Notes: generated by a model from the sequence alone, not told the origin. A stretch of DNA of 17,303 nucleotides from Phoronis ovalis (GCA_028565635.1 JAOXYB010021214.1:1-17303), one strand, 5' to 3'; positions 1 to 16,690 are shown, numbered from the stretch's first letter. Made by a program: numbers and translations.

Positions 1-107
1 CTTATATTTCAAAAATTTGGATTGGGTTTACTACCGAAAGCCAAAATTTTGGATTGGGTTCCGCGGCACATCCCCGTGGTCAAAAAACCTTGAGTACCCC
101 CCCCGGT

Positions 108-260
108 TTAAAAGTCAGTTTCATTATGTGTAATATGTGAAGGTATTATGTGCAAATGTGAATTTAAAATCAGTTTCATTTAATATGTGTAATATGTGAA
201 AGTATTGTGTGTAAATGTGAAATTTAAAATCAGTTTCATTATGTGTAAATGTGAATTTGA
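108..260 (+). repeat. Tandem repeat, about 2.6 copies of a ~58-base unit
   Basis: The unit starts with a variant of TTTAAAATCAGTTTCATT and continues with ATGTGTAATATGTGA-like sequence. Copies begin near 108, 163 and 222, and the third is shortened. The array lies between a C8 run (97-104) and a G7 run (261-267). Confidence 0.85.
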
Positions 261-411
261 GGGGGGGTAAATGAATCTTCAGGATATCATGGATCCATAC
301 TTTGAAATCTGTGAATTGAATATGATTTTTGTACTCAATTATGTGTAATTGTTGTATGATGTAATTAATGTCCTTACTTGAATAGTGTAACTATTAATTT
401 GCTCAGCTAGA

Positions 412-548
412 AGAGTGCTGAATACTTACCTTGATGCTCATTTATAAAAGTATAACTTTTGAGTACTGAGCATACCCATTGATGTGTAATATAGCATAAC
501 TGCTGAGTACTAGCTTATTCACTGATCTGTAAAAGTGTGTGACAATAG
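412..548 (+). repeat. Degenerate tandem repeat, ~41-44-base unit, three copies
   Basis: CTGAATAC (418), TTGAGTAC (459) and CTGAGTAC (503) are each followed by a similar pattern (GCTCAT or GCATAC, then a GATGTGTAA or TTTATAAAAG-like block). Spacing is 41-44 bases. It lies in AT-rich noncoding DNA. Confidence 0.5.
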
Positions 549-1616
549 CAAGCAGTTAATGTAATAGTTACACTGAAATTTTACAGTGCAATATAATAAA
601 GAACAAATCAATTTGTTTTAATAAATGCTAGGTACAGATATGTATAATACAATAATTTATAATGATATAGTGTTGTTATTTTACAATAAACTGTGATCTG
701 TATACCAACAATCAAAAGGTTAATGTGAGGTTAAAGTAATTTATAATTATTATACCAGTACTTATAAGAGAGGTTAACTGGTGTTCTTTTCATACAACTC
801 ACACATGTTCAAGACAGCATTATTAAATATACCTAGTACACAAAACATGAATGAATTATTAACTCTTAAACTACACATGTTTGGGGCTGAAACTTAAAGT
901 AATAATACCCCTGTGGAATGAATATTTTTGTGGAGAACATTGCTAACTATTCTTAACAAGACAACATACTTGTGATTATAAGAATTTCATAATTCTCCAA
1001 AACCACAGAAATATGTCCTCATAAAATCCATGATATATATTTAAATTATTTAAATAAGAATTATTCTAACGTACATAAAAAAATTGTTTGATTTAACAAT
1101 AGCTTTCACGTAGTTACATGTTTTGGAGCTGACATCATTATGTTGTTACTTATCCCTGTCTAATTAATATAATGCTTTATGTGGAGATTATTTTTAAATA
1201 ATCATCACTAACAGTGTGCATATGAGAAAACACCGAAAATATTGTAAAATCAGGAATGTATATTGTGTCAAGATTTAATCCTGAAATCTTTGAACAAAAT
1301 GTTTGACGTAATAAAGATTTTGTATCTCCTCTAACGTTTTGTGTTTTTTCAAATTATTTTAAATTTCAGTGGCATCCAGTTAGTTTTGCTAATGAGGATT
1401 GTTAATTGCTACCAATTTAAAATTTACATAGTTTTTTTGTAGTTATATACAAAATAAATGTGTCAACCAGGATACAAAAATAGCTTTATAATGACGATTA
1501 CTACTATGTAATGTCCGTTTCCATTCTTGGAAGCAATCTCTTGTAAGGGTTAAACTATTTTTAAATTTAAAAAATGTATTCTGGTTTCTGATCAAGTGAT
1601 CACTTTAAAAAAAAAA

Positions 1617-1670
1617 CATGTATAACTGAACACCCAACAGTCCCCATGTATAACTGAACACCCAACAGTC
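1617..1670 (+). repeat. Direct tandem duplication, 28-base unit, two copies
   Basis: CATGTATAACTGAACACCCA followed by ACAGTC occurs at 1617 and again at 1645, identical over 26 bases. Just upstream is the palindrome AGTGATCACT. A near-perfect copy suggests a recent local duplication. Confidence 0.9.
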
Positions 1671-1762
1671 ACACAAGTCACTGTGATGATTTTAGTGATT
1701 TTACATGTTTTAAAAATCTTTTATCAGAAAATCTGCAGTTTGGAAATCCAAAGCTTTACAGA

Positions 1763-1768
1763 TTTATT
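1763..1768 (-). promoter_or_regulatory. Poly(A) signal for the membrane-protein gene (AATAAA)
   Basis: A canonical AATAAA on the minus strand lies about 220 bases after the tail-exon stop. Its distance and orientation suit a short 3' UTR spanning about 1740-1986, with no other gene evidence in between. Confidence 0.5.
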
Positions 1769-1986
1769 TTGGCTTGAACCCTGTAATATAATTAACTAGA
1801 CTTGTTTTATCCACACCAACTATAAAATATGACAATTCAAAATTAAAAGGAAACAGATCTTTATATGCCAAATTTTAAACAGACAATCATATTTACTGTA
1901 TTCTTTGGGCATTTGAGTTTTGTTGGTTTGTATAGAAATTGAAAAGTGCACCTTCGTTAAAATATGCTGTACAGCACAAGCTCGTA

Positions 1987-3091
1987 TTACAGATGAGCAC
2001 ATCTTTCGCATTCCTTATCAACAAGAGCCTTTTTTATATCCTTTTCAATTTTTTCCTGCTTCTTTTTCTCAGCTAATATAGCACTCAGTTCCTCCATCAG
2101 ACTCAATGGCTTTTTTTTCTTTGAAGATTTTCTCTTATTCTTTTTATCATTTGCGCCGTTATATGGTAATTCAGATACTGCTATTGGTGGTTGTGGTGTC
2201 AAAGGGGAAGTTGGTGGAGGTGACGGTGCAGTTGGTGGTGGTGTTGCTGTTGGTGAAAATGGTGCTGGTTTTAATGGTACAGATGACTGAATTTCGTCGG
2301 GATCTGAACTCACAGCTAAAACTCTAACATTCTCTTGTGTTTTATTAACTCTTGGAACATTCAACGGTGATGTTTTTTCCTGTAATATTTCATTGTCTGT
2401 ATCAACTGAAGTTGTTGTAACTCCATCAACTTTGTAATTATGAATCTTTCCTACATTTCGATTATCATATCTTGAAATTGTGTTGTTCAATTCATCGAGG
2501 ACATTATCTTCATCTATTTTGTTGTTCCTTTCCTCATAGATAGGTTGGTACTGTAAGTTTTGTTTCTGTGAATGATCACCAATGATATGATCTTGCCTAT
2601 TTCCAGAATATGGATCATCATGTGTGAATGCCATATTGTTAATACCAAAATCCCCTCGTACTCTGTTGTTACTTTCCAGAGGAACATCATCTCTGTCATA
2701 CCGCCTGAGTCGCTTTATTGCATCTTTGAAGGATACTGATCTCTTTTTCTTAACAGGTAGGTTTGAATTACCAAGATTCAGGATTCCTGTAGAGTTTTGT
2801 CTTGCTGGTAAATTTGTTCCTTCAGATACTATGTGTACTTCTGGCATTCTTGGTTTTAACTGGATTTTCTTTGTATTTTCATGGCGCCATTTCATTAGTT
2901 GTTGTCGACGTCGGTTCTTATAATTTAACATTGCTGCAGCCCTATACAACTTGACATATTGATCATGGTTGCGGAGTTTAGTGCTTTCCGCCTTTTCAAT
3001 TGAGTTGTCCTTGCTGTATGGAGGTGGCGGATCTTTTTCTTTCATTTCAGTTTCATTCCTGTTTTCAGACTCGTCTTCATTTGTGGAAGGG
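1987..3091 (-). CDS. Unrecognised membrane protein: terminal exon, cytoplasmic tail
   Basis: One base plus 367 codons and TAA (1987-1989). The acceptor is ttttttag at 3092-3093. The ATG at 3043-3045 is internal: the frame continues upstream through PSTNEDESENRNETE into the splice site. Numbering from that Met: PPPPYSK at 6-12 contains a PPxY WW-domain ligand; residues 35-60 are a basic stretch with NRRR; KKKRSVSFKDAIKRLRRYD spans 99-117; tyrosine motifs YQPIYEE and DDPYSG lie at 143-172; a proline-rich stretch spans 257-288; KKNKRKSSKKKK spans 301-312. SLMEELSAILAEKKK (315-329) resembles the Ena/VASP G-actin-binding segment LMEEMNAMLARRRKA (from memory). A charged helix follows, and the C-terminus is CERCAHL. 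Inferred role: linking a surface protein to WW/SH3 or EVH1/profilin partners and actin. No enzyme domain is visible. Confidence 0.85.
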
Positions 3092-3615
3092 CTAAAAAAG
3101 TATGGTCTTGATTAAAATATTTTATCTTTTGTCATGAACAATTTAATATGTAACAATTTAATTAAATTGCAAAATGAAACTGTACAAGGAAAACACCAAC
3201 TAATGTATAAAATAATTCTAAATTAGTGCAATGATAAGTCAATTTGAATAATTTTAAACTCATTTCTGATATTAAATCTACATGTAATTGTATATCACAC
3301 CATTATAAATTTCTATGAAAACAATATGTTTTTATTGCTTTCTATTGTCTAAATATTTTAGACTATGAGATTAAAATTATGTAATAATTTTTGAACAAAA
3401 GGTGAATATTCCTTAAAACAGTATTTATTACCACTTTTTAATTTGTTTGCTGTTAACAAAGGTAAAATTAAAAAACATTATTTACTGTGTCCAAAGTTCT
3501 ATTGCTAGAAAATTACCTAAAATGTTTATTAGGATGAAATTATTTTTATCAACAAAATATTTTGAAAATTTTGTGAGGACTACTTACATGTTGTAGCTTT
3601 AGTTAAATGTCTTAC
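3092..3615 (-). other. Intron between transmembrane and tail exons
   Basis: A 524-base AT-rich GT-AG intron (donor gtaaga, acceptor ttttttag). A second good donor-like site (gtaagt) lies at 3582-3587 on the minus strand. No other structure was seen. Confidence 0.75.
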
Positions 3616-3772
3616 CTGTCTTTGTTGTTACCTCTATATTTACAGCATGCAACACATACAGCGACCAATACAATTATCACAAAGGCCCCTGTTACCATTC
3701 CTCCAATTACAGGCACTACCTGTATACCAGTAAGAATTTCTTCGTTCTCCATAACTGAGCATGCAACTGAAA
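3616..3772 (-). CDS. Unrecognised type I membrane protein: transmembrane exon
   Basis: Two bases, 51 codons and two bases, spliced with gtaaga to the tail exon at 3091 (split codon AG|C, Ser). It reads SVACSVMENEEILTGIQ, then the hydrophobic run VVPVIGGMVTGAFVIIVLVA with VCVACC, then KYRGNNKD. That is one transmembrane helix of about 24-26 residues followed by a positive stop-transfer flank. This places the short cysteine-containing N-terminal part outside and the 367-residue tail inside. The CC pair at the inner face could be palmitoylated, which is inference. The few extracellular residues could be the end of an immunoglobulin-like or other disulfide domain but are too short to assign. Upstream exons were not identified, so the family is unknown. 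Confidence 0.8.
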
Positions 3773-4202
3773 CTGTTGGAAGTAATCAAACCAAATGAGA
3801 TGTTTTAAAATGATAGTACAGCTCTCCTGTGTGTTACAGACTCATGATCTCTTAATAAGTGTAATCAATTTAATTTTAATTTTTTTTTTTTCAAACAAAA
3901 TGTAAGCACGGGCCCTGGAAAGGTATAATTGAATGTTATTGTGTGCTTTTATATATGATGGATAAATATTAGATTGATTTTAAAATTGATATATTTTAAA
4001 TACCCGTGACTAAGCAGATATATTACGTTCCTAACTTGAAAATAAAATTGTTATCACTACCAAGATGATATAAACAACATTATAGAATATTGCTTGAAGC
4101 AGAAAAAGGGATTGTCATCGATAATCAATCATCAGTGCATTATGTCTTAGTGACATGATTATCTATATACACGCAATAATGCAGTTTCTCTTGAAAGAGT
4201 CA

Positions 4203-4304
4203 CAAGGTATAGTTAGTATCATAAACCTTTCAAAATGTAAAAACAATCTGTCAGAATCTATATTTAATACTCCTGGACCAGTGACAGATACAGCAGGTTG
4301 GCCT
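4203..4304 (-). other. Possible exon of the membrane-protein gene
   Basis: On the minus strand, an acceptor-like gcaattttcag is followed by an open frame reading IGQPAVSVTGPGVLNIDSDR then LFLHFER. The first half looks like an extracellular beta-strand segment. No donor gives a clean phase match to the transmembrane exon, and the frame closes near 4160. It could be an ectodomain exon joined through another exon, or chance. Confidence 0.2.
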
Positions 4305-5220
4305 ATCACTGAAAATTGCATGCTCTATTTAATTCTATATGGAAAATAAGCCATAATTCTTACATAACTGACTGATATAAACATTTCAGTATCATGATCA
4401 CTATATAAGCTTACAATATTTGAAATAATCCTTTTGGTCTAGTTTGCACTAAATTCATAAGCTCTCCTTGCAATTCTTGCTTGCAAGTTAAAAATGATAA
4501 TTGCCAATAATTGTGGATATACTACCAGAGCATAATTACTCAACTTGTTTTACCTGATGTTCACCTGTTTAGGTTTCCAAGCTTTACAGTTAGCTGTCTA
4601 AATTATTTTGTTCAAAACATTAACTTTTTTTACCCAAATTAATATAATATTAAAAAGGTAAACATGATTTTTTATCAAATGTGGGAGATTTCTTAGTGAT
4701 TTTTATCAGCCACATCAGAAGCAACCACAAAACTGCTATCCAAGGTTGTACTTGTAGACAGTCATATATCACTTAGTGATGTTGATTTGATATATATGTT
4801 AATGCACATGTTTGTGACTTTGATTGTGTTGTTCTACACAACAGACTCTTGCTGGTACACTACTACTTTTGCATGATATTAAAAATCATACATTGATGGG
4901 AAAAAATCCAAAAAAATCCAAGCCAGTGGGATTATGGCAAATACAAGAAATTTCATAAAATGTAAGCCTGAATTGTTCGGCTAGATTTGTTCACATTTTA
5001 TACTAAGTTAAATTTCAGGTAATTAATTGAAGAGATATACAAACAAAAATATACATTTTAAAAACATACAATTCCAACTTAAAATTTGTTATTTATTTTT
5101 CTCTCATTACATTACTTTTCTGGGTTAAAACATTAAGTTTTTGAAATGTAAAATACAAAAGAATATAGGACAAAAAATACTAAACCTACAAAGTTAAAAC
5201 TTTGCACCAATAATCTTTAC

Positions 5221-5236
5221 ATATATATATATATAG
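5221..5236 (+). repeat. (TA)n microsatellite
   Basis: A short TATATATATATATATA run in AT-rich noncoding DNA. Confidence 0.8.
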
Positions 5237-6656
5237 ATAAATCAAAAGATATGAATTTTTAAAGTTTATGTATTAGAAAATAATCAACAAAATTGAGGCG
5301 ACGAAATTTCAAAAATTTGTATTTTTTAAACTGAACTTTCAAAAATCTGAGACACTGTTTTGTAGTACCGTATTTATGAAAAAAAATGGCCTTGAACATT
5401 TGTATTTGAGGCAATAATTTAAGGATATTGGGCAAAAGGAATTCCTTTAGTTTGTAATTTTTTTTCTACTTTCTCAGCAGCTTAAAAATTTCACTATATA
5501 GTCACAAATGTAAAGCTTTCAGCAGTATTTTTTTACTTTTGAATTTGTTAGCCAAATTTCTGCACAAAAACATTTGACTATGCAATTTGCAAAACTTTGG
5601 TTACCATGACAACTGGATTTACTAATGATGGATATAAATTTCTTTAATAAGAAGATTTGAGCATCTGAAAAAAGGTGAAAATATATTGTAATTTTGCAAT
5701 ATAATAGTCTCACAGTTTCTACATATCTAGCAAGTGATCCTTCAAAGAGCCTGCAACTCACTGAAGTCAACAGGTAGTAGCATGATGTGCTTGCTCATCG
5801 TGGTGTTCAAATGCATATATTCAAATAACTTTTTATTAACATCCACTGATTGCATACAGTAAGTCATGAAATTTCCTTGAAAAATAATCAGGGGTACTAA
5901 AGGGTTTAAAAAAAGCTTGAACAAAAAGTCACAATTTTCAGACCTCAAAGCTAATTTTATTGTACACAAAGATAATACAGATATTGACATTTTGTTAATT
6001 CGGCTGGGACCCAGACCCCACCACGGGGTATCTTCTTATGACAGAAGCACCAGAACAGTTGACTAGATTAAAGGTATTATCAGGAAATATGAAAAGCTTC
6101 CTTGAAAATTGTTAACAGCTTGTTAACAGTCCCAAAATCATATTTGTTTGCTTACATCACTTACATGTACTGTACCTATAATCTATAATGATTCACTAAT
6201 TTAATTTTCTCAAACTAAATACATACAAACAATTTGGTACAAGACTATTTAATATAACAGTTACTAGATACCTTAACAACTGGTATCTGTTTTAAAATAA
6301 CAATTGAAATTTGAAGATACATTATAATTAAAATCCAGAGAATATGTGAGAAATTGAAGAATAAACATTTGGTAAAAGGCATACAGCCTGGTATATTTAA
6401 CAAAAATAAAGTAAAGGAACAATCCACACATGAGCATCAACATTACGGTCTTAGCACTTCATTTATGAGGAGACTGCATGAAGGAGAACTTGTCGTGCTA
6501 CAGTTGTGAGGCTTTATTGTTAAAACTTCCCTTTAATCAATAATATGTGAGTCAATCGGTCTCATTTTTGCTGATTTGCTTTATGCATCAACTACCACAT
6601 TTTGTATCAAATTGCTGAATAACCCATAATTACAAGATTCTACTAGAACTTTTTGT

Positions 6657-6662
6657 TTTATT
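6657..6662 (-). promoter_or_regulatory. Alternative poly(A) signal for GlyP (AATAAA)
   Basis: This is the first canonical AATAAA noticed on the minus strand downstream of the GlyP stop, about 860 bases away. It is a candidate for a longer 3' UTR. A second AATAAA follows at 6513-6518. Confidence 0.3.
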
Positions 6663-7258
6663 GTCCATGGAACATGTTGTTTTAAAACTTTGATTTTATA
6701 ATATTTATCATGCATAATGAACATAAAATCAGTTAAACTCAATGATAGTGAGCAGTGGGTTGCTCTGAACAATTGCCATCTATCATAAATTCCTTATTTA
6801 ACAACATAGCCCCACTACTGTCAAGTATCTGCGTGGCCGTGACCTCAGTATCACATCAAACTGAAATCTCGACAACCAGAAATAGATTTAAAATCACCTA
6901 TCTACACCACACATGCTGACTGTGCTGTGTATTACAATTAAATACTATTTGCAACAATAAGTTATCCTACAAAAATACCACAAATAATCCTTGTTACATT
7001 TTACTACACTCAGATACATTCCCATCCAGCACCAACCACACAGTATAATGCATAGAGGTATGTTTCACACTTGTTTCAAACCATGTATTAGTTTCCACAA
7101 CATTAAAAACCTATTGCAGATATATTCTTGTAAAGGTATGATTGTAAAATTTAGAATTCTGTCCAAAAAAAATTATTATAATAAATATTTTTTGAATAAT
7201 ATCAGATTTCATACATTAAGAAAAAAATTACATTTTTGATAAAATCGTTAGAAACATT

Positions 7259-7264
7259 TTTAAT
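7259..7264 (-). promoter_or_regulatory. Possible poly(A) signal for GlyP (ATTAAA)
   Basis: The minus strand reads ATTAAA about 250 bases after the GlyP stop. In this AT-rich sequence the hexamer could be chance. AATAAA also occurs at 6657-6662 and 6513-6518, which would give a 3' UTR of about 0.9-1.0 kb. Confidence 0.3.
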
Positions 7265-7517
7265 TACTAAAATGTAATGCAAAATTACTAAAATCTCATT
7301 TCCATACAATAGATAAACAATTTACTATGCTACCTTTTTGAATCATAATCATGATAAAAATGATTACTGGGCAGTTCCAGCACTTCCATCTCTGTTACTA
7401 TGGATTAATTTCTGCTTAATCATGGAAACTTAAAAAAAAGTTTGAAAGTTTTACCTAGCTATACTTCAGAAAAAGTGTGAAACAAACCATACATACTTGT
7501 TTTAACAACTTTACACC

Positions 7518-14443
<6,926 letters not shown>

Positions 14444-14562
14444 CTATAAAGAAAAATACAAATGATTGCAATGTAGACTATGGTAAAAGCACAATTTATA
14501 AAATAATATTGTTCAAACTTGTTTGTATCACTTTTCTGCTGTCATCGTCAGCATCAACATTT

Positions 14563-15480
14563 TGTCATAAGCCTCTTTTCCTCGTATGCCACACACTAGT
14601 GTAGGAATATAACTTAACGATGAATAATCCAGAATTAAATTTTGATTTTTTCCGGCCATGCTTGTTTAGCAATATGCTGTTCATTTTCTTGTCATAAGCC
14701 TCTTTCTCCTCCTACACCACTTGCAGGAACTTCATGAAACTCTGCAAATTGTACCAGTGGGATATACTTAGCAATAAATATTCCAGAATCAAATTTAGAT
14801 TTTTTCCAGTATGATTGACTACCTGCCATGCTTGTTCCGCAAAAAGCTGTTCATTTTGCAGGAAACCCCTTCTCCTGCATCATTTGCAGGAACGTAACTT
14901 TGTATACTATTGGGACCAGGCCTATCTAACCAAACGGTTGGAAACTCGTGCGCAGATATGGATTGACAGTTTGAGTCTACGCTGATTAGGTAGGCCTGAG
15001 GATATAACTAGAGGATGATCACTTCCAATATGGCCGACTGGTGGTCATGTTTTATCTCTGCCTTCTTATAATGTCATTCTGTCATAAGCCTCTTCCCCTA
15101 GCTCCTACATCATTTGCAGGAACTTCCTGAAACATGGCATGCTATTGGGATATAAACTGGAGATGAAATCTGGAATCAAATTTTTGACATTACTTCCAAT
15201 ATTGCCAACTGGCAGTTATGTTTGTTCTCGGTGTCGTTAACATTAACAAGTCTCTTCTACACCTCTTGCAGGAATTTTTTGAAACTTGACATGCTATTGG
15301 GATATAACTAACGGATGAATAATCTGGAACCAAGTTATTGAGACCACTTCCAATGTAGCTGACTGGCAGCTACGTTTGTTTACGGTGTTGTTAAAAATTT
15401 TCTACGCCTCTTGCAGGATCTTCGAAAAAATTGGCACGCTAGTGGGACATTGTTGAATGAAATTTGATTGTTTCCAATAT
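14563..15480 (+). repeat. Degenerate minisatellite, about six ~125-180-base copies
   Basis: Copies start with GTCATAAGCCTCTT or a decayed form, followed by CTCCTACATCATTTGCAGGA, TGCTATTGGGATATAACT and ACTTCCAATATGG-like blocks. Starts lie near 14564, 14691, 14868, 15081, 15245 and 15390. The later copies have lost the first block. Confidence 0.75.
14916..14999. mobile_element. 84-base terminal-inverted-repeat insertion within the minisatellite
   Basis: It runs from CCAGGCCTA to TAGGCCTGA (8 of 9 inverted), with more pairing inward (ATCTAACC against GGTTAG-like GATTAGG). It splits the block TTGGGATATAAC seen intact in neighbouring copies. GGA flanks both ends (14913-14915 and 15000-15002), consistent with a 3-base target duplication. 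Confidence 0.6.
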
Positions 15481-16117
15481 GGAGACATATAATTCCGCAG
15501 ATATTCTTATTTTAGCTTATGCAGAATAAGTAGTACAACCCACTCACCCTTGTATTAATTAATTTGAAGAAACATCCTTCTGGCTATTTTTTAGTATTCC
15601 ATGCGAAGAATGCATATTTAGTTTATATATCTGAGGTCTCTAACAAGTTATCAAAAAATTACAGTTTTTCAGTTTTACTGCTCACTTATTTTTCACTCTA
15701 TATACAACACAAAAATGGTTCTAGCCACAATAGTATTTCAAAGCATTTACTAGAAATTCGCTAAATTTCTGTTCAACAAGGAGAATAAGATTGTAAAACT
15801 TGAGAGGATCATTACAAAAAATCAGTATCAAGTTCTTTTGCAAATATGACATTTCCAGACACAATATTCCGGGCTACTTTAAACCAATGTTTAAGACTCA
15901 TGCACTTATGAAAAGATAAAATTTTATTACAATCTAATGACATAAAAAAATTACGTGCCAAAATGTATGAACATTTAGTTATCTTTCCATGATTTTTGCA
16001 GCCATACTAGACATTCTGAAAACAATTTTTAAAAAGGGATTTCGCATTTTTTGGTGTAACTGAAATTTCCAGAATTTTGTTCAATGTTTTTGCCATGGGA
16101 TGTACATTTCTAGGATT

Positions 16118-16690
16118 TTTCTACCGTGGGGTGTGTACCCAGGGATATGACTCTGAATCAGTCATACGGGCAAGTTCTGCTGGAAAGGGTCCCTTTTTGG
16201 GGTTCTAGGCATCTCTACTGTTGGTGATTTTGCAATTTTGATATCTCTACTGCAAGCAATTTGATCCAGTTTGGTATCTCCAGCTAATTAACCTCAATTT
16301 GGTATCTCCACTGTTATCATGTAGCTTTTTTACCACACAGTTATAGGATCAATTTTTCGATTTATTTGCCTCATTTTCTTGACCCATTTTTTCAGTGATT
16401 ATAAATCGAGACAAACTGACAGAAATGTGGTATCTGTACAACTAAGATTCTTCCTATATAATGGTATCTCTACAGACAAGATTTTGCTATTTAGTATCGC
16501 TATGGACAGCATTTTGAGCTAAAATTAGGCATATTTACTGAAAGGATCTGGGAAATCCACCTGACAACCTCCCCTCCCCCGTCTCAATGTATGGAAGTCA
16601 TATCCCAGGGAGGGGTGTATTTTTCAAATAAATTTTTACCATGGGGGGCCCCACATCCCTACCAATTTTTTTTGCCAAGTACCCTACTGG
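16118..16690. repeat. Repeat block bounded by inverted and direct flanks
   Basis: ACCCAGGGATATGACT (16137-16152) pairs with AGTCATATCCCAGGGA (16596-16611) at 14 of 16 positions. TTTCTACCGTGGGG on the left and TTTTACCATGGGG on the right are similar in direct orientation. The block encloses the ~32-base-period array and may be one decayed transposable element. Confidence 0.45.
16208..16540 (+). repeat. GGTATCTCTACTG array with ~32-base period
   Basis: Variants of GGTATCTCTACTG occur at about 16208, 16240, 16273, 16301, 16429, 16463, 16493 and 16528. Spacings are 28-35 bases, and the one gap of 128 equals four periods. Text between copies often reads AGCATTTTG or CAATTTG. Confidence 0.7.

Larger units (their letters stand above)
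1..1762. other. AT-rich intergenic DNA with short repeats
   Basis: No ORF or exon could be supported here. The stretch lies downstream of the membrane-protein gene. It opens with two copies of an AAAATTTGGATTGGGTT-like sequence (positions 11-28 and 44-61) and contains the tandem repeats listed separately. Confidence 0.6.
3773..7258. other. Region between the two genes; ectodomain exons expected but not assigned
   Basis: The missing 5' exons of the membrane-protein gene should be here, because GlyP ends at 7518 on the same strand. I found only weak minus-strand exon-like stretches (about 4203-4304 and 6000-6066) and two overlapping ORFs in different frames (5519-5770 and 5742-5990), none with a recognisable domain. 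The rest is AT-rich with homopolymer runs and a short (TA)n tract. Confidence 0.5.

Noticed and set aside
2106-2327. Plus-strand ORF with a valine-rich stretch
   Set aside because: Antisense shadow of the proline-rich tail exon; proline codons reversed give the valine/glycine-like run.
2624-2923. Plus-strand 99-codon ORF
   Set aside because: Lies entirely antisense to the tail exon, whose minus-strand frame is open for 367 codons and ends at matching splice and stop signals.
3607-3798. Plus-strand ORF over the transmembrane exon
   Set aside because: The minus-strand frame has good splice sites on both sides, a real transmembrane helix and phase continuity with the tail.
4685-4790. Minus-strand hydrophobic stretch that looks like a second transmembrane segment
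   Set aside because: No polypyrimidine tract or acceptor precedes it, and an alternative frame is equally open. Likely chance.
5519-5990. Two overlapping minus-strand ORFs (83 and 82 codons) that together suggest a frameshifted gene
   Set aside because: No domain, no convincing splice sites, and amino acids typical of AT-rich random frames. Kept only as a remark in the region entry.
6742-6850. Minus-strand open stretch of about 37 codons downstream of GlyP
   Set aside because: Two frames are equally open, no splice donor follows, and it probably lies in the GlyP 3' UTR or just beyond.
16208-16540. CRISPR array
   Set aside because: Eukaryotic context, 13-base degenerate repeats, spacers that resemble each other, and no cas genes.
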